Source: Sulfitobacter sp. S190 (GTDB lineage: Bacteria; Pseudomonadota; Alphaproteobacteria; Rhodobacterales; Rhodobacteraceae). From it: a DNA stretch of 64,000 bases. The notes below the pieces were generated by a model. That model was not told the DNA's origin. It ran no database searches and saw only the letters and a list, made by a program, of their open reading frames with translations. This document shows, in pieces, positions 43,764 to 52,352 of this stretch (position 1 is the first letter of the stretch; every line of letters begins with the position of its first letter). The DNA is taken from NCBI RefSeq assembly GCF_025141935.1, contig NZ_CP081120.1, positions 1,860,001 to 1,924,000 on the forward strand, written 5' to 3'. The position numbers were made by a program, and so were the translations under genes.

Positions 43764-44444
43764 TTATCGCTCCGCGTTCATGTGCTTGACGTCATCGATG
43801 GCGTCTTCGGCTTCGTGGCTGACAATCAGGGATTTCTGGCGACCCTGCACAACTTTGATCAAAGCCTGAACAAACCGCAGCAGCAAAAGTGCGGCACCGA
43901 ACGGCAGCATCGCGTAGGGCAGAAAACGCGGCAGCTTTTCGTAGGCCTCGCCCTCGTTCATGATGGGTTCGATAAACCGCAGCCAGTCGGGAATGGGAAT
44001 GTCGATGACCTCGTACCAGGCCTGATCACGACTGTTTTCGAAACCCGTGGGGAAAAAGCGCCCGGACGTGGCATCGAGCCCTGCAAATGGTGCCCAGTAG
44101 TCCCACGCGCCCTTGAACAAAAGCCCCGCGTAGATCACGCAGATCACACCGGCCAGAACCGCGAGCACCCTGCGCGGCCCATCGGAAAAAAGATTGATGA
44201 CGGCATCCACACCGAGGTGGGCCGTGACCTTCACCGCATAGCTCATCCCGAACAGAACCAGCCATGCAAACAGAAAGGTCACCATTTCAAGGCCCCAGAT
44301 CAGGCCGGTGTTAAAGCCGTATCGCAGCACCACGTTGATAAAGGTGATGATTGTCATCAGCCCGAGGATAAGCGCGATGGCCGTTTCCTCGATTTCACTG
44401 ATGATCCGCGACAAGCCGGTCTCTTCGCGTTCGTGCGACGCCAT
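43764..44444 (-). CDS. dctQ: TRAP transporter small permease DctQ
   Basis: A 226-residue membrane subunit with four main hydrophobic segments (IALILGLMTIITFINVVLRY, MVTFLFAWLVLFGMSYAVKV, VLAVLAGVICVIYAGLLFKG, LPYAMLPFGAALLLLRFVQAL) and the family motif AHLGVDAVINLF. The start at 44444 is preceded by ACGGGGGGACACC. The frame is open upstream, across the dctP-dctQ hairpin, but without similarity. Confidence 0.93.
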   Translation of the reverse strand: MASHEREETGLSRIISEIEETAIALILGLMTIITFINVVLRYGFNTGLIWGLEMVTFLFAWLVLFGMSYAVKVTAHLGVDAVINLFSDGPRRVLAVLAGVICVIYAGLLFKGAWDYWAPFAGLDATSGRFFPTGFENSRDQAWYEVIDIPIPDWLRFIEPIMNEGEAYEKLPRFLPYAMLPFGAALLLLRFVQALIKVVQGRQKSLIVSHEAEDAIDDVKHMNAER

Positions 44445-44483
44445 GCGGGTGTCCCCCCGTTGTCGAGATGTTGGATAAAGGAT

Positions 44484-44514
44484 CGCCTGCCCCCGGTCGT
44501 GCCGGGAGCAGGCG
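44484..44514 (-). terminator. intercistronic stem-loop between dctP and dctQ
   Basis: CGCCTGC (44484-44490) pairs with GCAGGCG (44508-44514), and CCCGG (44492-44496) with CCGGG (44502-44506), with one internal mismatch and a 5-nt loop: 12 base pairs in all. No T-run follows. It begins 13 bp after the dctP stop and may protect or partially terminate the dctP message. Confidence 0.7.
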
Positions 44515-44526
44515 TGCCAGTCACAC

Positions 44527-45522
44527 TTAGTGTTTGGCGTTGATCGCCTGTGCGGCGTCAATGTTTTCCTGGCCTACGTCGCCCTGAAACTGCTCCCAAA
44601 CGGGTTTCATAACGCTGACCCATTCGGCGCGCTGTGCGTCATCAAGTTGACGTACGACACCACCGGCATCGATGATCGCCTGCTTGGCTTCCGCGTTCAC
44701 AGCTGTGGATTCAGCGTTGCGGGCCGCTGTGACTTCTTCGACAATCGTCGCCAGCTGGTCACGCACGTCGGCATCCAGGCTGTCCCACCAATCGGTCGAG
44801 GTCACCAGCATGTAGTCGATGATGCCGTGGTTGGTTTCGGTGACACCGTCCTGAACTTCGAAGAACTTCTTGCCATAGATGTTCGACCAGGTGTTTTCCT
44901 GACCATCCACAACACCGGTCTGCAGCGCGCCGTAAACTTCGGAGAAAGCCATCGGTTGGGGTGAGCCACCGATCGCGGCCATCTGCGCCTTGAGCACATC
45001 GGAGTTCTGGACGCGGAACTTCAGGCCATCGGCGTCACTGGGCGACATGAGCGCCTTGTTGGCGGACATCTGCTTCATGCCATTGTGCCAGAATGCCAGA
45101 CCCAGCAGACCGCGGCGGGTCATCGATTCTTTCATCGCCTGACCTGTTTCGGAGTTCTGGAATTCATCAACCGCGTCGATGTTTTTGAACATGAAAGGCA
45201 GATCGAAGATGCGGAATTGCTTGGTGAACTGCTCGAACTTCGACAGCGACGGCGCGGCCATCTGCACGTCACCCTGCAACAGCGCCTCAAGCACCTGGTC
45301 ATCATTGTAGAGCGTGGAGTTCGGGAACACTTCCATGCACGCCTTGCCGTTCATCTCTTCGTTGACACGGCTTTCCAGCAAGGAAGCAGCAATGCCTTTG
45401 GGGTGCTTATCGGTGTTCGTCACGTGGCTCAGCTTGATGACGATTTCGCCATCATCGCAAGCGGCAGCGACTGCGCCAGCGGATACGGACAGGGCCAATG
45501 CGGCCATGGTGAGAAATTTCAT
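44527..45522 (-). CDS. dctP: C4-dicarboxylate TRAP binding protein DctP
   Basis: A 331-residue periplasmic binding protein. Signal peptide MKFLTMAALALSVSAGAVAAAC, then IKLSHVTNTDKHPKG, the conserved LKFRVQNSDVLKAQMAAIGGSPQPMAFSEVYGALQTGVVDGQENTWSNI with the carboxylate-binding Arg, as in Rhodobacter DctP. The start at 45522 is preceded by GGGAGGAGACACC. Operon dctPQM, with kinase and regulator genes upstream on the same strand. Two palindromes at 45693-45741 lie about 170-220 bp upstream. Confidence 0.95.
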   Translation of the reverse strand: MKFLTMAALALSVSAGAVAAACDDGEIVIKLSHVTNTDKHPKGIAASLLESRVNEEMNGKACMEVFPNSTLYNDDQVLEALLQGDVQMAAPSLSKFEQFTKQFRIFDLPFMFKNIDAVDEFQNSETGQAMKESMTRRGLLGLAFWHNGMKQMSANKALMSPSDADGLKFRVQNSDVLKAQMAAIGGSPQPMAFSEVYGALQTGVVDGQENTWSNIYGKKFFEVQDGVTETNHGIIDYMLVTSTDWWDSLDADVRDQLATIVEEVTAARNAESTAVNAEAKQAIIDAGGVVRQLDDAQRAEWVSVMKPVWEQFQGDVGQENIDAAQAINAKH

Positions 45523-45692
45523 GGTGTCTCCTCCCAGAGAGTTGGTGATTGGCGGCGTTTGCGCCGCGCTGATGCAAGTGTGCGGTGCTTCACACGGCCA
45601 ATCAACACGCATGATCGGCTTCAAAACGATTTTGTATAACTGTTTTATTTCAACGCACTACGCGGTTTTATTCCGGAGCCCGCCCGACAATC

Positions 45693-45741
45693 GTGCGAAA
45701 TTCCGCACGACCGGATGCACGGGTTGTGCGAAAATCCGCAC
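45693..45741. promoter_or_regulatory. paired palindromic operators upstream of dctP
   Basis: Two 16-bp palindromes, GTGCGAAATTCCGCAC (45693-45708) and GTGCGAAAATCCGCAC (45726-45741), share identical arms GTGCG/CGCAC and have centres 33 bp apart, three helical turns. They lie between the dctD stop and the dctP start, as expected for cooperative DctD binding. Confidence 0.75.
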
Positions 45742-45759
45742 ACATTACGCAGGCGCGAG

Positions 45760-46992
45760 TCAGTCGCGGAATTCGTCGGGGCGCACACCATAACGCGTGC
45801 ATTTATCGTAGAACGTCTTGCGCGGGAGTTTGAGCGCACGGGCGGCTTCCGATGCCTGACCACCGGCACGGCGCAGGGCGTTTTCCAGCAAGGTCTGCTC
45901 GACCTGCGCCATCTGCTCGGCGAGGCCAAGATGTGCATCGGGGGTCGGTCCTGTGTCGCCCATCCCGACCACAAACCGCATCGCTTCCGTCATCAGCGCA
46001 CGCGCGTTGCCCGGCCATTCCCGGGCCATCAGGGCCGCTTCGATTTCCGGCGTTATTTCGGGTGGTTTCTGGCCAGACTGCTCCGCCGCCTGGCTGACAT
46101 AATGCCGAAACAACACAGGAATGTCTTCGGGACGCTCAGCGAGCGCGGGTATGCGCACAGGGCTGACATCGAGCCGGTAATACAGGTCTGCATGGAACAG
46201 ACCGCTGTCGGCCTGCTCCTGAATGTCCTGCGTGGTTCCGGCGATGATGCGGGTGCTGGCGGGGGTCTGCGTAGCCTCGGCGAGGGCCAGTTGGCTTTGC
46301 GCAGGCAGGCGGCTGATCTCGTCTAAAAATAGGCTGCCCCCGTCCCCATCACGCAAGGCCTGCGCCAACCCGTCTGGATCGAGCCCCGCAGCGGCGCGTT
46401 TGATAAAGGGCCGCTTTGATCGCAGGGAGCTGAGATGGATCACCTCGGCCACTTTGGAAATGCCGCTGCCCGGCGCGCCCGAGATCAGCACATCCGCATC
46501 AAGCTGCGCCACGCGCCGTACACGCTCGCGCAGCCGCTGCGCCAGCGCAGAATTGCCGTAAAGCATCCGCGCAGCCGGATCACCCGATTCAACCAGATAG
46601 CGCAGCTTGCGGTTTTCCAGCACAAGCGCGCGCGTCTTGAGCGCCCGTTCAACAACGGCGATCAAATCCTTGGCAGCACAAGGTTTTTCCAGAAAATCAA
46701 ACGCGCCTTTTGCCATTGCCTGTACGGCCATCGGGATATCGCCTTCCCCCGTCAGCAAAATCACCGGTAAATCGGCGTCTACGTCGTGGCTGTGCGACAG
46801 CAGGTGGAAACCGTCCCGCCCCGGCATGCGAATGTCCGATACGATCACACCCGCAAAATCAGGCGCGATATGATCCCGCGCGACGACAAATGATCCTGTC
46901 GGAATGCAGGTCAGATCGGCAAGTTCGAGCGTCTGCGACAGCGCCTCCCGAATGGCGGGATCATCATCAACCAAAAGCACATTGCGGGTCAC
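45760..46992 (-). CDS. dctD: DctD-like response regulator with degenerate AAA+ domain
   Basis: A 410-residue NtrC-family regulator: receiver (D9/D10, phospho-acceptor D53, K103), central AAA+ domain, and a Fis-type HTH (about 379-402, GGQASEAARALKLPRKTFYDKCTRYG). The central domain is unusual. The Walker A reads GAPGSGIS, with Ile in place of the essential Lys. The GAFTGA sigma54-contact motif is absent between residues 196 and 217. Walker B (GGSLFLDEIS) remains. It therefore probably does not act as a standard sigma54 activator and may control dctPQM with sigma70, as described for some Rhodobacter NtrC-like proteins. Overlaps dctB by 4 bp. Confidence 0.88.
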   Translation of the reverse strand: MTRNVLLVDDDPAIREALSQTLELADLTCIPTGSFVVARDHIAPDFAGVIVSDIRMPGRDGFHLLSHSHDVDADLPVILLTGEGDIPMAVQAMAKGAFDFLEKPCAAKDLIAVVERALKTRALVLENRKLRYLVESGDPAARMLYGNSALAQRLRERVRRVAQLDADVLISGAPGSGISKVAEVIHLSSLRSKRPFIKRAAAGLDPDGLAQALRDGDGGSLFLDEISRLPAQSQLALAEATQTPASTRIIAGTTQDIQEQADSGLFHADLYYRLDVSPVRIPALAERPEDIPVLFRHYVSQAAEQSGQKPPEITPEIEAALMAREWPGNARALMTEAMRFVVGMGDTGPTPDAHLGLAEQMAQVEQTLLENALRRAGGQASEAARALKLPRKTFYDKCTRYGVRPDEFRD

Positions 46993-48716
46993 GCGGCCAT
47001 CTCCTCGGTCATCGGCAGCAGGCTGACAGTAAATTCAGCGCCCGTGCCGATGTTGGCACCGCGGATTTCCCCCCCCAGACTGTGAACGATGGCATAGCTG
47101 ATCGACAGCCCCAGTCCCAGCCCCTTGGCTGCGCCGACTTCCTTGGTCGAATAAAACGGGTCGAACATCTGTTCCGGCGCATTGATGCCCGGTCCGCAGT
47201 CAGCCACCGAAACAGTTACGCGTTCGCCGGTCTCGACAATGATCCGCAACGCACGCTCAGATTGGTCCGCCATCGCATCAAGCGCATTTGTAACCAGATT
47301 GACGAAAACCTGCCCGAGCCGCACTTCGCCGCCGCGCACCCAGACCGGATGGATGGGCGCGGTATAATCCAGCGTCACACCCATCTCTTCGCGGCGGGTC
47401 TTGGTCATATCCAGCACCGCCTCGAGCACGGCGCCAATCTCGACCCGCGTCTGCTGCACCGTTTCCTGTTTCGAAAAAGCGCGCAGGTTCTTGATGATGC
47501 GTCCCATGCGGCGGGCCATATCCGCAATCCGAACCAGATTTTCGCCCGCTTTGCCCGTGTTGCCCCGTTCCAGAAACTGGACCCCATTTTCCGCGAAGGA
47601 CCGGATCGCCATGAGCGGCTGGTTCAACTCGTGACTGATGCCCGCGCTCATCTGGCCCAAGGCGGACAGTTTGCTGGCCTGCACCAATTCGCTCTGCGCC
47701 TGCGCCAGCGCGTCCTGTGCCTCTTCCCGCTCTGCGGCTTCACGGCGCAGCTCTGCGTTGATTTCGCGCAAAGCCCGTGTGCGTTTGATAACCCGCGCTT
47801 CAAGCTCCGCATTGGCCCGCGCGAGGGTACGCCGCCTTTCCGTGGCGAGAAACAGCAAAGCGCCAAACGCGAGAAGCAACGCCGCCACCGCCGCCGCCTG
47901 GCTCAGAGCAAGGCTGCGCACCGGTGCCACATCAAGCAGCGCCTCGCCCCGCATCCCGATGACCGGCACGTCCTGCGCAAGATGCAATGCCTCACCGGGC
48001 AGATAGCGCCCCCAGCCCAGACGCCAGATTTCGAACCCGCCTTGCATCCGCACGTCGAAATCGGTTTGCGCCCCGTCGGGCGGCTGTAGTCCCGGTGCGC
48101 CGTCGGGACGCTGCCAATACAGCAGCTCGGATCTGTTTGACACCTGAACGCGGCCTTGCCCGTCGGTGAAAAAGACCGCCGGCGTATCGCCTCGCCAGCT
48201 GTAATCGATGCCGCGCAGGTCGGTGGACACCAGCAAGGCGCCCAAGACCCCGCCGCCGCTTCCGAATACGGGGGCCGCATTGAAATAACTGCGCCCCCCA
48301 ATGCTGCCGTATCCGCGACCCAGCGCACCGTTCAGGGCACGCTGCACGTAGGATTGCGCACCCAAAGCGCCCTGCCCGTTCGCGGCTGAGGCCAGCACAT
48401 CGCCCGATCGCGCGATCACCATGACATCGAGCGCTGCAGTCTGGTCTGCGACCTCGCGCAGCAAAGCTGTATCCGCGACCACGGGCCCGCCACGGCGCAG
48501 GATATCGACCACCTGCGGGTGATCGGCCATCACCACCGCCAAGTCGCGGTAGCGTTGCAACTGTCCCACCAGCCGGTCGCTCGCCAGAGCAAGATCGGCC
48601 TCACCGCGCGCGGCCAGCTGGCGCATGCCCTGCTCCGACGCCACGCGCCACACCACCGCCGTCGCAGCAGCCACGGCAAGCGCAAAAAGCACGACAATCG
48701 TGCCCCGTCTGATCAT
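46989..48716 (-). CDS. dctB: C4-dicarboxylate sensor histidine kinase DctB
   Basis: A 575-residue membrane kinase. A first membrane segment (residues about 8-25), a periplasmic double-Cache sensing region (about 30-260), a second membrane segment (about 270-292), a coiled coil, a HisKA domain with H362 in GISHELNQPLMAIRSF, and HATPase with NLVTNALDAM, DCGPGI and GLGLGLSIS. This is the DctB layout; it senses external C4-dicarboxylates. Start 48716 has AAGGATGGA upstream; an ATG at 48728 is an alternative. Divergent from the P450 gene. Confidence 0.92.
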   Translation of the reverse strand: MIRRGTIVVLFALAVAAATAVVWRVASEQGMRQLAARGEADLALASDRLVGQLQRYRDLAVVMADHPQVVDILRRGGPVVADTALLREVADQTAALDVMVIARSGDVLASAANGQGALGAQSYVQRALNGALGRGYGSIGGRSYFNAAPVFGSGGGVLGALLVSTDLRGIDYSWRGDTPAVFFTDGQGRVQVSNRSELLYWQRPDGAPGLQPPDGAQTDFDVRMQGGFEIWRLGWGRYLPGEALHLAQDVPVIGMRGEALLDVAPVRSLALSQAAAVAALLLAFGALLFLATERRRTLARANAELEARVIKRTRALREINAELRREAAEREEAQDALAQAQSELVQASKLSALGQMSAGISHELNQPLMAIRSFAENGVQFLERGNTGKAGENLVRIADMARRMGRIIKNLRAFSKQETVQQTRVEIGAVLEAVLDMTKTRREEMGVTLDYTAPIHPVWVRGGEVRLGQVFVNLVTNALDAMADQSERALRIIVETGERVTVSVADCGPGINAPEQMFDPFYSTKEVGAAKGLGLGLSISYAIVHSLGGEIRGANIGTGAEFTVSLLPMTEEMAA

Positions 48717-48789
48717 TCCATCCTTCATAGAAGCACAGACTACGCAGCCGCTCTTGCAAATGCCAGTCCGGCAGGTTTTTGATGCGCGG

Positions 48790-49983
48790 ATGAAGAGAGT
48801 TTCCCAATCCCCGCTCGATCCGGCCTTTGTGCAGAACCCCTATCCTTTCTACGCCAGCGCCCGCAGCGCCGGCCCCGTAGTGTATTGGGAGGACTACAAC
48901 ATGCTGGCAGCTTTTGACGGCAGGACGGTGGCAGCGCTGCTGCGGGACCGGCGTCTGGGCCGGGAAGTTCCCGCGGATCAACGCCGCCCGGTTGCGGATC
49001 ATTTAACGGATTTCGACCGCGTGGAGCGTGTGTCCATGCTCGAACTCGAGCCACCAACCCATACCCGGTTGCGCAGCCTTGTTTTGCGGGCCTTTACCAG
49101 CCGCCGCATCAAAGGGCTTGAGCCGGATATTCACGCCATCTGCCATGAGCTGCTCGACGCGATGCCCGCAAACGCCGAGGTCGATCTGATCACGGCCTAT
49201 TGCACGCAGTTGCCCGTGCGCATCATCGCGCGCCTGCTCGGCGTCCCCGAAAACATGTCCGACCAGCTGTTGGCGTGGTCAAACGATATGGTGGCGATGT
49301 ATCAGGCGGGCCGGGACCGGCGGATCGAAGAAGCCGCCAACACGGCCGCTGCCGAATTCACCACGTTTCTGCGCGCCTATATTGACGCCCGCCGCGACGA
49401 TCCCCGCGACGATCTGATCACGAGCCTTATCGCCGCCGAGCAGGACGGCGAAAAACTCGACCTCGATGAATTGATCGGAACCTGTATCTTGCTGCTCAAT
49501 GCCGGTCATGAGGCGACGGTCCACAGTTTGGGCAACGCGGTGAAATGCCTGCTGGATCACAACACGCCGCGCGATGCGCTCGGCCCTGACCATATCGCTG
49601 CCACGTGCGAAGAACTTTTGCGGTTCACCCCGCCGCTGCATATGTTCGACCGGATCGCCTACGAAGACATTCAGCTGGGCGATGTGACCTTGCGCAAAGG
49701 CGACAGGATTGGTCTGGTTCTTGCGGCGGCAGGGCGCGATCCGGCGCTTTTTGACAATGCGGACCGGTTTGACCCCACCCGCGACGCCAAGGCCCATGTC
49801 GCTTTCGGCGGTGGTCTGCATTTTTGTGTCGGCGCACCGTTGGCACGGATGGAGATGCATATTGCGCTGCCCGCTTTGTTTGACCGCTTTCCCGGTCTGA
49901 CCCTCACGCAGAGGCCAAAATTCGCCAACACCTACCACTTTCACAAGCTCGACAGGCTGATGGTGCAGACCAAATCGTTGTAG
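48790..49983 (+). CDS. cytochrome P450 (soluble bacterial class)
   Basis: A 397-residue heme monooxygenase. Heme-thiolate C346 in AFGGGLHFCVGAPLARME, ExxR at E275-R278 (EELLRFTPP), I-helix A238-G-H-E-A-T243 (normally AGxxT), and MLELEPPTHTRLRSLV are all present. It has no membrane anchor, so it needs soluble redox partners, which are not adjacent. Substrate unknown. The ATG at 48790 gives the family-like N-terminus (DPAFVQNPYPFYASARSAGPVVYWEDYN); the frame is open upstream into the dctB region without similarity. Confidence 0.92.
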   Translation: MKRVSQSPLDPAFVQNPYPFYASARSAGPVVYWEDYNMLAAFDGRTVAALLRDRRLGREVPADQRRPVADHLTDFDRVERVSMLELEPPTHTRLRSLVLRAFTSRRIKGLEPDIHAICHELLDAMPANAEVDLITAYCTQLPVRIIARLLGVPENMSDQLLAWSNDMVAMYQAGRDRRIEEAANTAAAEFTTFLRAYIDARRDDPRDDLITSLIAAEQDGEKLDLDELIGTCILLLNAGHEATVHSLGNAVKCLLDHNTPRDALGPDHIAATCEELLRFTPPLHMFDRIAYEDIQLGDVTLRKGDRIGLVLAAAGRDPALFDNADRFDPTRDAKAHVAFGGGLHFCVGAPLARMEMHIALPALFDRFPGLTLTQRPKFANTYHFHKLDRLMVQTKSL

Positions 49984-50060
49984 GCTGGCAACCTCGTCTG
50001 CGTAATCGGCCCGGCCTGCGGCCTGCATCATCGGAGGGCATCACGCGCGTGTTCACCGGA

Positions 50061-50522
50061 TTACAGCGGCAGCATCGTGGTTGATTTGATCTGCTCCATC
50101 GACAACAGCGCTGTCACGTTGTGCACTTTCACTTCTGAAATCAGCGCCTGGTAGAACCGGTCGTAGGCGCGCGCGTTTTCGACGCGGACCTTCAGTATAT
50201 AATCAATGTCGCCTGCAAGCCTGTGGGCCTCCTGCACCTCGGCGCGGTCCTGAAGCGCCTTGAGGAACCGCTTTTGCCAGTCCGCCTCATGCTCTGACGT
50301 ACGTATCAGGACGAAAAAGCACGCCTCGAACCCCAGCGCGTCCGCATCCAGCACAACTGTCTGCTGGCCGATCACTTCAGCTTCGCGCAGTTTGCGAATC
50401 CGGTTCCACACGGGCGTCTTGGAGGACCCGACCGCCCGCGCAATATCGTCCAGCGATTGGCTGGCGTCGCGCTGCAGTTCCGCCAGTATTTTCCGGTCTG
50501 TGTTGTCTATCCGGACGCTCAT
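50061..50522 (-). CDS. Lrp/AsnC family transcriptional regulator
   Basis: A 153-residue regulator. N-terminal HTH (RIDNTDRKILAELQRDASQSLDDIARAVGSSKTPVWNRIRKLREAEVI) followed by an AsnC ligand-binding domain (FEACFFVLIRTSEHEADWQKRFLKAL, AHRLAGDIDYILKVRVENARAYDRFYQALIS). It is divergent from cysG, with a long imperfect palindrome between them (50608-50633), so it most likely controls the sulfur-assimilation genes and itself. The start is ATG 50522 with GGAG upstream; an upstream in-frame ATG lacks support. Confidence 0.9.
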   Translation of the reverse strand: MSVRIDNTDRKILAELQRDASQSLDDIARAVGSSKTPVWNRIRKLREAEVIGQQTVVLDADALGFEACFFVLIRTSEHEADWQKRFLKALQDRAEVQEAHRLAGDIDYILKVRVENARAYDRFYQALISEVKVHNVTALLSMEQIKSTTMLPL

Positions 50523-50607
50523 TCCAATTCTCCGTTGTTTGGAGACCGCACGTTCCTTTCGGCCTCCCTGATGGAACATACGTTCTTATCTGTACGCCGG
50601 TCTAGCG

Positions 50608-50633
50608 CAATATGGGAATATTTTCCTATATTG
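50608..50633. promoter_or_regulatory. imperfect palindrome upstream of cysG, candidate Lrp operator
   Basis: CAATATgGGAA (50608-50618) and TTCCtATATTG (50623-50633) form an 11-bp inverted repeat with one mismatch and a 4-nt A/T centre. It lies 29 bp before the cysG start in the divergent region shared with the Lrp-type gene. A second small palindrome, GAAC-N4-GTTC, lies near 50574-50585. Confidence 0.6.
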
Positions 50634-50661
50634 AACCTCAAGCAACAAAGGACCGCGACAG

Positions 50662-52056
50662 ATGGACCATTTCCCGATTTTCCTCTCCACACGTGGCCAG
50701 CGTATTGTCGTGTCGGGTGGCGGTGATGCCGCATTGGCTAAATTGCGGCTGCTGATGAAGTCCGAAGCCAAGATTTCGGTCTACGCTGCAGACCCGGCGC
50801 CGGAAATCGAGCAATGGCATCACGAGGGGCGTCTGTCGCTGGTGGCGCGGCCCATGGATTACGGGGATCCGATCTGTGCGCGGCTTTTTTATGGCGCGAA
50901 CGAGGACGAAGCCGAAGATGCCCGCACGGCCGGCATCGCACTGTCATGTGGCGCTCTGGTCAATGTGGTCGACAATCTCGCCGACAGCCAGTTTATCACA
51001 CCCGCCATCGTTGACCGCGACCCGGTCACCATCGCGATCGGCACCGAAGGCGCAGCGCCCGTGCTGGCGCGTGCCATCAAGGCCGATCTGGAAGAGCGCC
51101 TGCCCCAGTCGCTGGGCGTGTTGGCGCGTATAGGCAAGACCTTTCGAAAAGCATCCTATGCCCTGCCCTTCGGCCGTGCCCGTCGCGATTTCTGGCGCGA
51201 TTATTATTTCAACGCAGGACCCAAGGCGATTGCCGATGGCGAAACGGCCGTGCGCCCCGCGCTGGACGCGCTGCTAGGGGATCATCTCAACCGGACCCAA
51301 CGGGCGGGGCATGTTGCCTTTGTCGGCGGTGGTCCGGGTGATCCGGAGCTGTTGACGCTCAAGGCACGCCGCGCGCTCGATGAAGCCGATGTCGTGATCT
51401 ACGACCGTCTGATCACGCCAGAGATCCTCGAACTTGCCCGCCGAGAAGCCGTGATGATCGATGTCGGCAAGGAAGGCTTTGGCCCCTCGACCCCACAGGA
51501 ACACATCAATGATTTGCTGGTTGAGCATGCGGCAAGCGGCGCACAGGTGGTGCGTTTGAAATCGGGCGACAGCACCGTTTTTGGCCGTCTGGATGAAGAG
51601 ATTGACGCCGTCGACGCGCACGGCATCGGGTGGCATATCGTTCCGGGTATCACGTCCGCCTCTGCTGCGGTGGCGGCCATTGGTCAAAGCCTGACGCGAC
51701 GGGGCCGCAATGCGTCGGTGCGGTTCCTGACAGGCCATGACACCAAGGGCTTCGCCGACCACGATTGGAAAACACTGGCCCGTCCCGGCGAAGTCGCCGC
51801 CATCTACATGGGTAAGAAGTCCTCGCGGTTCATTCAGGGCCGCCTGATCATGCACGGCGCGGACCGGCAAACGCCTGTCACCCTCATCGAGAACGCATCG
51901 CGCCCCGATCAACGGGTGCTCGAAACCACGCTCGACGCGCTGCCCGCAGCGTTGGAAGCGGCAGAGATGACCGGCCCCGCACTCACCTTTCTCGGTCTCG
52001 CGCCCCGCGCGGCCTTGGCCCTCGCCCCCACGATCCCGAACCAGGAGTTCGCATAA
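50662..52056 (+). CDS. cysG: siroheme synthase (bifunctional CysG)
   Basis: A 464-residue multifunctional enzyme that makes siroheme, the prosthetic group of sulfite reductase, from uroporphyrinogen III. The N-terminal domain (about 1-150: FLSTRGQRIVVSGGGDAALAKLRLL, RARRDFW later) is the precorrin-2 dehydrogenase/ferrochelatase; the C-terminal domain (about 215-460: GGGPGDPELLTLKARRALDEADVVIYDRLI, VPGITSASAAVAAIG) is the SAM-dependent uroporphyrinogen methyltransferase. ATG 50662 follows AAAGGACCG. Its stop overlaps the DUF2849 start (TAATG). Confidence 0.95.
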   Translation: MDHFPIFLSTRGQRIVVSGGGDAALAKLRLLMKSEAKISVYAADPAPEIEQWHHEGRLSLVARPMDYGDPICARLFYGANEDEAEDARTAGIALSCGALVNVVDNLADSQFITPAIVDRDPVTIAIGTEGAAPVLARAIKADLEERLPQSLGVLARIGKTFRKASYALPFGRARRDFWRDYYFNAGPKAIADGETAVRPALDALLGDHLNRTQRAGHVAFVGGGPGDPELLTLKARRALDEADVVIYDRLITPEILELARREAVMIDVGKEGFGPSTPQEHINDLLVEHAASGAQVVRLKSGDSTVFGRLDEEIDAVDAHGIGWHIVPGITSASAAVAAIGQSLTRRGRNASVRFLTGHDTKGFADHDWKTLARPGEVAAIYMGKKSSRFIQGRLIMHGADRQTPVTLIENASRPDQRVLETTLDALPAALEAAEMTGPALTFLGLAPRAALALAPTIPNQEFA

Positions 52057-52352
52057 TGCCCAAAGCTTTCAAACCCTCCGTCATCACGGCCAATGCCCTT
52101 CTGGAAGGCGACGTTGTCTACATGGGTGCCGATGAGTGGGTGCGTGACCTGAGCGATGCCGAGGTCATCACCGACGAGGCCGTCGCCGATCTGCGCATGA
52201 TCGAGACGTCCGCGCAATCGGATCTCGTGGTCGGCGTTTATCTGGCCGAGGTCGACATGACGCAGGGCGCCCCGGCCCCCACCCATTTTCGCGAAGCTTT
52301 CCGGGCCAAAGGCCCGTCCAACTATGCGCACGGCAAACAGGAGAGCCTGTAA
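52056..52352 (+). CDS. DUF2849 protein of the sulfite-reduction operon
   Basis: A 98-residue soluble protein (KPSVITANALLEGDVVYMGADEWVRDLSDAEVITDEAVADLRMIETSAQSDLVVGVYLAEVDM) of the DUF2849 family, found in alphaproteobacteria between cysG and cysI. Its role is unknown; position suggests help in siroheme insertion or sulfite reductase assembly. Both ends overlap neighbours as TAATG, so expression is tightly coupled. Confidence 0.88.
   Translation: MPKAFKPSVITANALLEGDVVYMGADEWVRDLSDAEVITDEAVADLRMIETSAQSDLVVGVYLAEVDMTQGAPAPTHFREAFRAKGPSNYAHGKQESL

Noticed and set aside
45586..45600. Possible sigma54 promoter upstream of dctP (TGGCC and GC on the minus strand)
   Set aside because: The GG and GC are separated by 9 rather than 10 bp, and the adjacent DctD-like protein lacks GAFTGA and an intact Walker A.
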